DNA of 9,823 nucleotides from Anaerolineae bacterium (lineage in GTDB: Bacteria > Chloroflexota > Anaerolineae > E26-bin7). Below are positions 1-6,148 of the stretch, one piece after another. The first letter of the stretch is position 1. The number at the start of each line of letters is the position of its first letter. The position numbers and the translations under genes were made by a program. The DNA is taken from assembly GCA_029933115.1 (NCBI GenBank), contig JAOZOT010000110.1:1-9823 (forward strand). Direction: 5' to 3'. The notes beneath the pieces were generated by a model. It saw only the letters and a program-made list of their open reading frames with translations, had not been told where the DNA came from and searched no databases.

Positions 1-173
1 TCAGCGACCCCAAATACTACCGCCCGGCCGAGGTAGATCAACTGGTAGCCGACCCCCGCAAGGCACGAGAGAAGCTGGGCTGGGAACCTATAGTCAGCTT
101 CGAGGAGCTGATCAAGATGATGGTAGACGCTGACATGGAGGCTCTACAGCGAATGTTGAGGAACCGCGAGTAG
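1..173 (+). CDS. gmd: GDP-mannose 4,6-dehydratase, C-terminal fragment (5' end outside window)
   Basis: This is the last 56 codons of a gene that begins before the window, read in frame from base 3 to a TAG at 171-173. The fragment contains YYRPAEVDQL followed by DPRKAREKLGWEP, then SFEELIKMMVDADM. That is the characteristic tail of GDP-mannose 4,6-dehydratase, a cytoplasmic SDR-family enzyme that converts GDP-mannose to GDP-4-dehydro-6-deoxy-mannose on the way to GDP-fucose, GDP-rhamnose or related deoxysugars. The Rossmann and catalytic regions are not in the window. Other extended SDR sugar-nucleotide enzymes share the KLGW motif, but the YYRP-EVD segment points to Gmd specifically. The phosphomannomutase further downstream (4757) would feed the same GDP-mannose pathway. 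The next gene starts 19 bases later with its own ribosome binding site. Confidence 0.8.
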   Translation, partial: SDPKYYRPAEVDQLVADPRKAREKLGWEPIVSFEELIKMMVDADMEALQRMLRNRE

Positions 174-176
174 TTT

Positions 177-184
177 AGGGGGAG
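177..184 (+). promoter_or_regulatory. Ribosome binding site of the first MNT gene
   Basis: AGGGGGAG lies 8 bases before the ATG at 193. It is one of the strongest Shine-Dalgarno matches in the window and fixes this start. It sits in the 19-base gap after the dehydratase stop. Confidence 0.65.
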
Positions 185-192
185 CAGCCTGC

Positions 193-546
193 ATGGCTAC
201 AGAACAGGAAGCTCAACTCGAGGCTCTGCTGAGGACTCTGATAGAGTGCGTCAAACCGGAAAAGGTGGTGCTATTCGGCTCATATGCCGACGGTACCGCT
301 ACGCCGCAAAGCGACATAGACTTGCTGGTGATTCTGGAATCGGACTTGCGTCGGGACCGCCGTCAGGAGATGATCAGCCGGGCACTGCGTCCGCGTCGGG
401 TGCCGGTGGATATTTTGGCTTACACTCCTGCCGAAGTGGAGATATGTATGGCTAATCCCGCCTCGTTCGTACGCCATATTCTGACCACAGGAAAAATCAT
501 CTATGAACGGCACACCGAGAGAATGGTTGGCGAAGGCATGGGATGA
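193..546 (+). CDS. MNT-type minimal nucleotidyltransferase (partner of the following HEPN gene)
   Basis: A 117-residue minimal nucleotidyltransferase of the DNA polymerase beta-like fold. The hallmark motif is visible as FGSYADG at residues 28-34 followed by SDIDLLV at 40-46, with metal-binding Asp41 and Asp43. The third acidic residue is Asp73 in PVDILAY. In characterised MntA/HepT pairs (type VII toxin-antitoxin) such proteins are antitoxins that transfer AMP from ATP onto the HEPN toxin. That this copy does so is inference from the family and from its neighbour. The HEPN gene starts 44 bases inside its 3' end, a typical arrangement for co-translated MNT/HEPN pairs. The last dozen residues are poorly conserved in character. 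The start is supported by a strong ribosome binding site 8 bases upstream. Confidence 0.88.
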   Translation: MATEQEAQLEALLRTLIECVKPEKVVLFGSYADGTATPQSDIDLLVILESDLRRDRRQEMISRALRPRRVPVDILAYTPAEVEICMANPASFVRHILTTGKIIYERHTERMVGEGMG

Positions 547-901
547 CCTGCGGGTTGTAGAGTTATTGCAGGTATTTGAAGAATATCCCTATGCTGCTGC
601 CGCTTTCCATTGCCAACAAGCGGTAGAAAAAAGCCTCAAAGCTTTCCTGATCGCTTGCCACATCCCATTTCTCTATCGGCATGACCTGGGCTATCTACTT
701 GACCTCTGCCTTGATGCCGATCCAGAATTTGCCGTATTGGAGTCGCAAATTGAAGGGCTCACCCCCTATGCGGTGGAAATACGTTATCCGGCCGACTTCC
801 CCCTCCGGCCTACACGGCAGGAGGTAGAAGCTTTCTACCGCCAGGCCCAAACAGTCTACGAGTTCGTGCAGCGCAAAATCTCGACTCGTGATAGCCGGTG
901 A
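503..901 (+). CDS. HEPN domain protein (partner of the MNT gene)
   Basis: A 132-residue all-helical protein of the HEPN family (Pfam HEPN type). The first helix (PREWLAKAWDDLRVVELL, residues 4-21) and second helix with AAAFHCQQAVEKSLKAFLI (32-50) are typical. They are followed by the RHDLGYLLDLC turn (59-69) and an EIRYP segment (92-96), then a C-terminal helix. HEPN partners of MNT proteins are often RNase toxins with an RX4-6H motif. I do not see a clear RX4-6H here: the only His after residue 50 is His60, next to Arg59, and no His follows the EIRYP segment. A catalytic RNase role is therefore uncertain. It overlaps the MNT gene by 44 bases, and its TGA overlaps an ATG at 901 (TGATG), which suggests coupling to the next module. 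AGGA at 488-491 is a modest ribosome binding site. Confidence 0.87.
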   Translation: MNGTPREWLAKAWDDLRVVELLQVFEEYPYAAAAFHCQQAVEKSLKAFLIACHIPFLYRHDLGYLLDLCLDADPEFAVLESQIEGLTPYAVEIRYPADFPLRPTRQEVEAFYRQAQTVYEFVQRKISTRDSR

Positions 902-984
902 TGGACTATACCAGTTACACCCCGATTGTTGAAGGCAGATGCGCCGTCAGGACACAGCCAGGGCAGGAGAAAGTCTACTCCTAA
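901..984 (+). pseudogene. Short coupled ORF, likely the stranded 5' end of the downstream MNT-HEPN gene
   Basis: ATG at 901 overlaps the HEPN stop as TGATG and opens 27 codons beginning MDYTSYTPIVEG before TAA at 982-984. In the frame used by the next gene, the sequence immediately continues as MRRQDTARAGESLLLREAL. Joined by one added base near 936-938, the two give a continuous N-terminus ending in a basic RRRQ-like helix before the MNT core. That resembles the usual start of this nucleotidyltransferase subfamily. The reading that this is the original start, cut off by a one-base deletion (or a sequencing error), is inference. The alternative is an unrelated coupled mini-ORF. Confidence 0.5.
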
Positions 985-1733
985 GAGAGGCACTATTCGT
1001 GGCTTCGGAGACGAAACGGCAGGCTCTCGACGATTTCACAGCCAGACTGCTGTCCGGCCCGTTGAAGGACTATATCGCTCGCATTGTCCTCTTTGGCAGT
1101 GTGTTGGATGGGGAAGATCACCCGGAGAGCGACGTGGATGTGCTCGTTTTCGGCACGGACCGCTTGCGGGAGCTATCGGAGGCCTGCGCTGCCGCTTCCT
1201 TTGAGACGGCGGTGCGATGGGGTGAGAGCGTGGAACCCCTGGTATATTGCACTGATGACATGCGGTTTCCGCAGTCGTATTTTCTCTACGACACGCTGCG
1301 CCGGGGAAAGGAGATTTATCGCATGGACGAGGAGACATTGCGGCGCAAAGAGGCGGAAGCCGCACTGGCTCTGGCCCGAGAATACTTGGCCTCGGCCGAG
1401 GATGCAGCCGCCCACCAGCACTACCGTATGGCGGTGGATGGGGCTTACAACAGCACCGAGTTGGCCGTCAAGGGCTTGCTGCATCTGGTAAAGCTGGAAA
1501 AGATGCCCGGCAGTCACGGCGGCATGGTGCAGATGTTCGGCAAACACTACGTGATGACAGGGCTGGTGGCCCCCGAGCAAGGCCACAAGCTGAATGTACA
1601 CCTGGAGTTGCGCAACAAGGCGCGCTACGACTTTCACACCCGCATTACCAAAGACGATGCTAGAGAGACGCTGGCGCTGGCCAGGGAGTTCATCGCTTTC
1701 CTGGATGCACAATTGCGGGAGGCTGAAGGCTAA
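939..1733 (+). CDS. Fused MNT-nucleotidyltransferase/HEPN protein
   Basis: A single chain of 264 residues from ATG 939 that carries both halves of an MNT/HEPN module. The N-terminal nucleotidyltransferase has FGSVLDG (52-58), then SDVDVLV (64-70) with Asp65 and Asp67. The third acidic position appears to be Glu99 in SVEPLVYC rather than the usual Asp. The C-terminal half is HEPN-like: the helix AEAALALAREYLASAED (139-155), then HYRMAVDGAYNSTELAVKGLL (161-181), and a RNKARYDFH segment (225-233). The spacing between Arg and His there is 7 or 3, not the canonical RX4-6H. The start is uncertain. ATG 939 has only a close GAAGGCAG. GTG 999 has AGAGAGG 8 bases upstream. A frameshift may have cut off an older start at 901. 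The role as a self-contained toxin/antitoxin-like or regulatory unit is inferred. Confidence 0.82.
   Translation: MRRQDTARAGESLLLREALFVASETKRQALDDFTARLLSGPLKDYIARIVLFGSVLDGEDHPESDVDVLVFGTDRLRELSEACAAASFETAVRWGESVEPLVYCTDDMRFPQSYFLYDTLRRGKEIYRMDEETLRRKEAEAALALAREYLASAEDAAAHQHYRMAVDGAYNSTELAVKGLLHLVKLEKMPGSHGGMVQMFGKHYVMTGLVAPEQGHKLNVHLELRNKARYDFHTRITKDDARETLALAREFIAFLDAQLREAEG
984..990 (+). promoter_or_regulatory. Ribosome-binding-like site for an alternative GTG start at 999
   Basis: AGAGAGG ends 8 bases before GTG 999, which is in frame with the MNT-HEPN fusion gene at its residue 21. Starting there would keep the whole nucleotidyltransferase core (the GS motif is about 33 residues later) and could rescue expression if the 901 start is frameshifted. 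Confidence 0.4.
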
Positions 1734-1739
1734 ATTGCT

Positions 1740-2060
1740 ATGACGATTTCGCAAGACCGAATCACACAGGTCGTCTCAGCTCTGAAGGATTATGAGCCTG
1801 AGCGAATCATCCTTTTTGGCTCTCAGGCCAGAGGGAACGCTGACCGGTATAGCGATCTGGATATCGTTATCATAAAAGAGACGGACGAACGCTTCTTGGA
1901 TCGGCTAGAAACGGTCTACGAACTGGTTCAGCCCCGCTTCGCTATGGACGTGTTAGTTTACACCCCTCAAGAGTTCACGGAGATGCAAGAGCGAGGCAGC
2001 TCTTTCGTTGAAATGGTGTTGAAAGAGGGCATTGTCGTCTATGAAAGACCCGGTAACTGA
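1740..2060 (+). CDS. MNT-type minimal nucleotidyltransferase (partner HEPN gene truncated)
   Basis: A 106-residue minimal nucleotidyltransferase with a clean motif set. It has FGSQARG at 26-32, SDLDIVI at 38-44 (Asp39, Asp41) and a third Asp at 70 in AMDVLVY. It begins 6 bases after the stop of the fused MNT-HEPN gene, with GAAGG at 1725-1729 as a possible ribosome binding site. Its end overlaps the ATG at 2041 by 20 bases, the usual MNT/HEPN overlap. However, the HEPN partner now has only 27 codons before running into glmM. If this protein was an AMPylating antitoxin, its intended target is missing from this locus. It could act on other HEPN proteins here, or be a relic. No defects are visible in the gene itself. 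Confidence 0.87.
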   Translation: MTISQDRITQVVSALKDYEPERIILFGSQARGNADRYSDLDIVIIKETDERFLDRLETVYELVQPRFAMDVLVYTPQEFTEMQERGSSFVEMVLKEGIVVYERPGN

Positions 2061-2121
2061 AGCCGCGCGCTGGCTTAAACAAGCCCAATACGACCTTGAA
2101 GCGGCCAAGTACAACAATGAC
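2041..2121 (+). pseudogene. Truncated HEPN gene (first 27 codons), fused in frame to glmM
   Basis: From ATG 2041 the frame reads MKDPVTEAARWLKQ, then AQYDLEAAKYNND, the recognisable first helix of HEPN partners of MNT genes. Its 20-base overlap with the upstream MNT gene is what an intact pair would show. After codon 27 the HEPN sequence stops abruptly and the next codon is the ATG of glmM at 2122. The rest of the HEPN protein (roughly another 100 residues in this family), including its second helix with the QQAxEK-like motif, is absent. A deletion that removed the HEPN body together with the original glmM upstream region is the simplest explanation. GAGGG at 2025-2029 may serve as a somewhat distant ribosome binding site. 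Confidence 0.75.
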
Positions 2122-3489
2122 ATGGCAGTCGAAGTGAAAAAGCTCTTTGGCACCGATGGCATCCGCGGCGTGGCCAACCAATGGCCACTGACCGCCGATT
2201 TCGTGGTCAGGGTGGGGCAGGCCATCGGTCAAATCATCGTCCACGAATCAGACAGGCCAATGGTGGTCATCGGTAGAGACACCAGGCTTTCGGGCGAGAT
2301 GTTGGAGAGCGCCCTGGCCTCGGGGCTGATGTCACAAGGGGTAGATACCCTCCACCTGGGGGTGATCACCACCCCGGGGATAGCCTACCTGACTACAAAG
2401 CTGGGTGCGCGCCTGGGCATAGTCATCTCGGCCTCTCACAACCCCTACGAAGACAACGGCATCAAGGTCTTTGGTCCTGATGGGTTCAAAATCCCCGACC
2501 AGACAGAAGCCGAGATAGAAAGGATCGCCCAGAGCGAAGCCGGCAGCGCCCCAAGCCCCGACCATTCGAGTCTCGGCCGCCGTGTTGACGGTCGAGACTA
2601 TCGCCAGGATTACCTCGACTACCTCGTCCGGTCTGCCGGCGACCCTGACCTTCTCCAGGACATGCGCATCGTGGTGGACTGCGCCAACGGTGCTACCTCG
2701 GAGCTGGCCCCAGAGCTTTTCACACGCCTGGGTGCTGAGGTCGTGGCTATGAACAACGAGCCGGACGGGCTCAATATCAACAGCAGCTACGAGTATCTCG
2801 AGCCCTGGTTGGTGCGCCAGACTGTACTGCGAGAAGGAGCTCACTTAGGGATTGCCTTCGACGGAGACGGCGACCGAGTCATCCTGGTGGACGAAAAGGG
2901 CAACTTTGTGGACGGTGACTGCATCATGGCCATCCTGGCTCGCGAAATGCAGGCCCAAGGCACCCTCAAGCAGGACACGGTGATCGGCACGGTGATGAGC
3001 AACGTCGGTCTGGAGCTGTCGTTGCGTGAAATCGGCGTCAAACTGGAAAGGACGCCCGTCGGCGACAGGTACGTCTCCCGGCGGATGGTGGAGGGCGGTT
3101 TCACTCTAGGAGGGGAGCAGGCCGGTCACATCATCATCTTTGGCTACGACCACGTCGCTGGCGATGGGCTATTCACTGCCCTGAGGGTGCTCAAAGCCAT
3201 GGCCGCTCCCCACTCCCGGCCCCTTTCGGAACTGGCAAGCTGTTTTCACAAATACCCTCAAGTGCTGATCAACGTCCCCGTCTCTCGCAAGCCGCCCCTC
3301 GAAGAAATCCCCGAGGTCCAGGCCCAAGTAGCCAAAGCACGGGCCGCGCTGGGTGAAGCCGGTCGCATCGTGCTGCGCTATTCAGGCACCCAGAACCTGG
3401 CGCGGGTGATGATTGAAGGGGACGACCAGGAAACCGTTGAAAGGGAAGCGCAAGGCATCGCTGACGTCATCGAGCGAGTAGTAGGATAG
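2041..3489 (+). CDS. glmM: Phosphoglucosamine mutase with HEPN-derived N-terminal extension
   Basis: GlmM interconverts glucosamine-6-phosphate and glucosamine-1-phosphate for UDP-GlcNAc, and hence for peptidoglycan and glycans. The enzyme proper begins at Met 2122 with KKLFGTDGIRGVAN, a GlmM-type start, and is 455 residues long, normal for the family. Counting from 2122, the phosphoserine loop SASHNP places the catalytic Ser at 105. The Mg-binding DGDGDR is at 247-252, the sugar-binding GGEQAGH at 330-336, and the phosphate-binding RYSGTQN near 419-425. The frame is open upstream and continuous with 27 codons of a HEPN gene starting at ATG 2041, giving a 482-residue chimera. A TTG at 2032 is also in frame. 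No Shine-Dalgarno is visible before 2122, so the extension may really be translated. Other phosphohexomutases are less likely given the N-terminus. The fusion could also be an assembly artefact. Confidence 0.88.
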   Translation: MKDPVTEAARWLKQAQYDLEAAKYNNDMAVEVKKLFGTDGIRGVANQWPLTADFVVRVGQAIGQIIVHESDRPMVVIGRDTRLSGEMLESALASGLMSQGVDTLHLGVITTPGIAYLTTKLGARLGIVISASHNPYEDNGIKVFGPDGFKIPDQTEAEIERIAQSEAGSAPSPDHSSLGRRVDGRDYRQDYLDYLVRSAGDPDLLQDMRIVVDCANGATSELAPELFTRLGAEVVAMNNEPDGLNINSSYEYLEPWLVRQTVLREGAHLGIAFDGDGDRVILVDEKGNFVDGDCIMAILAREMQAQGTLKQDTVIGTVMSNVGLELSLREIGVKLERTPVGDRYVSRRMVEGGFTLGGEQAGHIIIFGYDHVAGDGLFTALRVLKAMAAPHSRPLSELASCFHKYPQVLINVPVSRKPPLEEIPEVQAQVAKARAALGEAGRIVLRYSGTQNLARVMIEGDDQETVEREAQGIADVIERVVG

Positions 3490-3514
3490 ATTCGGGTGAA
3501 AAGAGCAAGATCGG

Positions 3515-4723
3515 GTGAGTGGAAATCTTCTCGTCGGACAATCAGGCGGATGTACCGCTGTTATGAACAGCAGCCTTGTTGGTATCCTTCGTGAGGCAGC
3601 CGAGCATGACGAGATAGAGGGGATATATGGGGCGCTATTCGGCATTCAGGGTTTGCTGGATGAGGCCCTGGTGGATCTGGAGAGAGAAACCCCGGCAACC
3701 GTACAAGGGCTGTCGCATACACCTGCTGCCGCTTTGGGCTCATGCCGCTACAAATTGAGGCCGGAAGACGGCGAACGCGCTTTAGAGATCCTACAAGTCC
3801 ACAATGTGCGCTACTTTTTCTACATCGGTGGCAACGACTCGGCCGAGACGGCCCATCACATCGCCCGGTTAGCACAGGAGCGAGGTTACGAACTACACGT
3901 CATCAGCCTTCCCAAGACCATTGACAATGACCTGGTGGAGACCGATCATTGCCTGGGTTACGGCAGCGTGGCCCGTTTCGTGGCCATGGCCACTATGGAC
4001 GCGGGCCGGGATACCGAGGCCATGCGCCTCCTCGAGCCGGTCAAGATCATCGAGGTCATGGGCCGCGATGCGGGATGGGTGGCCGCGGCCGCCGCTCTGG
4101 CCAAAGGGAGGGAGGAGGATGCACCCCACCTGATCTACACTCCCGAGAGACCACTGACTCTGGAGCGGTTTCTGGAGGACGTGCAGAGGGTATACCGCCA
4201 GCTTGGCTATGTGGTGGCCGTAATGGCCGAGATGGTGAGGAAGGAAGATGGAGCCCTGCTGGTTATTCCCGACGAGGACGCAGAGAAGGATCCCTTCGGC
4301 CACCCTCGTCCTTCCAGCCCGGCCCGCTTCTTGTGCCGGCTGATAGCCTCGGAGTTGGGTTTGCGGGCCAGGTTCGACAAGCCGGGCACGATCCAACGGA
4401 CGGCGATGGCCTATGCCTCGTCCACTGATCTGGAGGAAGCTTATCTGGCAGGCAGGATGGCGGTCAGGTACGCCCTTCAAGGCAAGAGCGATTGCATGGT
4501 CACCCTCGTCCGTGAGCCCGGCGACGGCTACCGCTGTTTCACCGGGTTGGCTCCTCTGGCAAAGATTGCCAACGCCCTGAAAACGCTGCCCGACGAATAC
4601 ATCACTCCCAAGGGCAATTTCGTGACCGAGGCCTTCCTAGAATACGCGCGGCCTCTCATTGGGGATCCGTTGCCCACCTACGCGCGCCTGCAGAAAGTGC
4701 CGGTCGGGAAGAGATTGCCGTGA
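3515..4723 (+). CDS. 6-phosphofructokinase, pyrophosphate-dependent type
   Basis: A 402-residue PfkA-superfamily enzyme that phosphorylates fructose-6-phosphate to the 1,6-bisphosphate, a cytoplasmic glycolytic step. The phosphate-binding GQSGG is at 8-12, GGNDS at 105-109, PKTIDND at 133-139, MGRDAGW at 182-188 and KPGTIQR at 289-295. In ATP-dependent enzymes the equivalents are GGDGS and PGTIDND. The Asp after Asn in GGND and the Lys in PKTIDND are the residues known to favour pyrophosphate and block ATP, so a PPi-dependent, reversible enzyme is inferred. GTG 3515 must be near the true start because GQSGG lies only 7 residues in. The ribosome binding site is weak (AAAAGAG about 10 bases before). 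It begins 25 bases after glmM stops and probably belongs to the same transcript. Confidence 0.9.
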   Translation: MSGNLLVGQSGGCTAVMNSSLVGILREAAEHDEIEGIYGALFGIQGLLDEALVDLERETPATVQGLSHTPAAALGSCRYKLRPEDGERALEILQVHNVRYFFYIGGNDSAETAHHIARLAQERGYELHVISLPKTIDNDLVETDHCLGYGSVARFVAMATMDAGRDTEAMRLLEPVKIIEVMGRDAGWVAAAAALAKGREEDAPHLIYTPERPLTLERFLEDVQRVYRQLGYVVAVMAEMVRKEDGALLVIPDEDAEKDPFGHPRPSSPARFLCRLIASELGLRARFDKPGTIQRTAMAYASSTDLEEAYLAGRMAVRYALQGKSDCMVTLVREPGDGYRCFTGLAPLAKIANALKTLPDEYITPKGNFVTEAFLEYARPLIGDPLPTYARLQKVPVGKRLP

Positions 4724-4742
4724 GGTGCGACCGCCTCTTGTG

Positions 4743-4749
4743 AAAGGAG
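4743..4749 (+). promoter_or_regulatory. Ribosome binding site of the phosphomannomutase gene
   Basis: AAAGGAG sits 7 bases before ATG 4757 in the 33-base gap after the phosphofructokinase gene, so it fixes that start. No promoter or terminator is evident in the gap. Confidence 0.65.
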
Positions 4750-4756
4750 TCTATCA

Positions 4757-6148
4757 ATGGCGAACCTGAAACGCACCATGTTCCGCGAATATGACCTTCG
4801 CGGCAGGGTAAACGATAAGGAGTTGAACGAGGATACCGTCAGGATCCTGGCCAAAGCTTATGGAACGATGCTTCGGCGACGGGATATTGAAGTGGCAGTG
4901 GTTGGCCACGATTACAGAGAATCTTCCGAAGGACTTACCCAGGCAGCGATTGAGGGGCTCGTATCCACCGGCGTCAACGTGATCAGCCTGGGTATGATTT
5001 TGACTCCGATGATGTATTCGGCCCAGTATCATTACGAGACCGAGGGCGGGCTCATGGTCACGGCTTCCCACAATCCCAGTGGATGGAGTGGGCTGAAGCT
5101 AGCCCTTGGCTATTCCTATACGTTTGGGCCAGAGGAGATGGGGGAGCTATACGAACTGACCGTCAGCGAGGACTTTGCCTCTGGAAATGGCACGGTCCAA
5201 ACCGATGATTTCACAGAACACTACGCAGCAGACCTCTTGAAGCGCATCAAGATGGAACGCCCGATGAAGGTTGTCGTCAACACAGGGAACGGAACCGCCG
5301 GCGCGTTTGTCCCGGCTATCTTGCGCAGAGCAGGGTGCGAGGTGGTCGAACTGTACTGCAATCTGGATTGGGACTTTCCCGTTTACTTCCCCAATCCCTC
5401 ATTAGTGGAAATGATGGAAGACACGGGACGGAAAGTGGTCGAAACAGGAGCCGACATCGGCCTGGCCATTGACGGCGATGGAGACCGGCTGGGCATTACC
5501 GACGAGCGGGGTCAAGTTGTCTGGCCCGACCGTTTCCTCATTCTTCTCTCGCGGCAAGTTCTGGAAAAGCACCCCGGCTCGAAGATTGTATTCGACGTAA
5601 AGTGCTCTCAGGCCCTACCGGAAGACATTGAGGCCCACGGTGGTATCCCCATTATGTGGAAAACGGGACACTCCCACATCAAGAAAAAGGTCCAGGAAGA
5701 AAAAGCGGTACTGGGGGGGGAGATGAGCGGCCACATATTCATAAGCCGACCCGAGTATCACGGGTTTGACGATGGCGTTTTTGCCGCTTTGAAACTGACC
5801 GAATACCTTTCACAACAAACAGGCACAATGTCCGAAGTGATTGCCAACACACCGTATTACGTCTCCACTCCAGCTTTGCAGGCCGCTTGTGCAGATGAAA
5901 TCAAATATGACGTGGTCGAAAAGTTGACCCAAGAATTCAAAGCGGAGGGATACGAGGTCAACGACATCAATGGAGCCAGGGTCAACTTTGGCGATGGGTG
6001 GGGACTGGTCCGCGCCTCCTCTAATCTCCCTGTATTGGTCTTGCGCTTCGAAGCCAAGACTCAGGAGCGACTTGATGAGATTATAGCCATCTTCCGGCAA
6101 AAGCTCTCAAAGTACCCCGAAATTGGGGAGAAATGGGAAAGCGGGTAA
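4757..6148 (+). CDS. manB: Phosphomannomutase/phosphoglucomutase (alpha-D-phosphohexomutase)
   Basis: A 463-residue alpha-D-phosphohexomutase. It starts with FREYDLRGRV (9-18), the usual FR-YDIRG opening of phosphomannomutases. The phosphoserine loop is TASHNP at 102-107 (Ser104), the metal loop DGDGDR at 239-244 and the sugar loop GGEMSGH at 320-326. The C-terminal phosphate-binding RASSNLPVLVLRFE segment is near 418-431. It would convert mannose-6-P to mannose-1-P and/or glucose-6-P to glucose-1-P; the sequence alone does not settle which. The Gmd tail at the left edge makes GDP-mannose supply a plausible job. It is clearly distinct from the GlmM two genes upstream. A run of eight G at 5713-5720 lies in the sugar-loop codons. 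The stop overlaps the next gene's start (TAATG). Confidence 0.88.
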   Translation: MANLKRTMFREYDLRGRVNDKELNEDTVRILAKAYGTMLRRRDIEVAVVGHDYRESSEGLTQAAIEGLVSTGVNVISLGMILTPMMYSAQYHYETEGGLMVTASHNPSGWSGLKLALGYSYTFGPEEMGELYELTVSEDFASGNGTVQTDDFTEHYAADLLKRIKMERPMKVVVNTGNGTAGAFVPAILRRAGCEVVELYCNLDWDFPVYFPNPSLVEMMEDTGRKVVETGADIGLAIDGDGDRLGITDERGQVVWPDRFLILLSRQVLEKHPGSKIVFDVKCSQALPEDIEAHGGIPIMWKTGHSHIKKKVQEEKAVLGGEMSGHIFISRPEYHGFDDGVFAALKLTEYLSQQTGTMSEVIANTPYYVSTPALQAACADEIKYDVVEKLTQEFKAEGYEVNDINGARVNFGDGWGLVRASSNLPVLVLRFEAKTQERLDEIIAIFRQKLSKYPEIGEKWESG

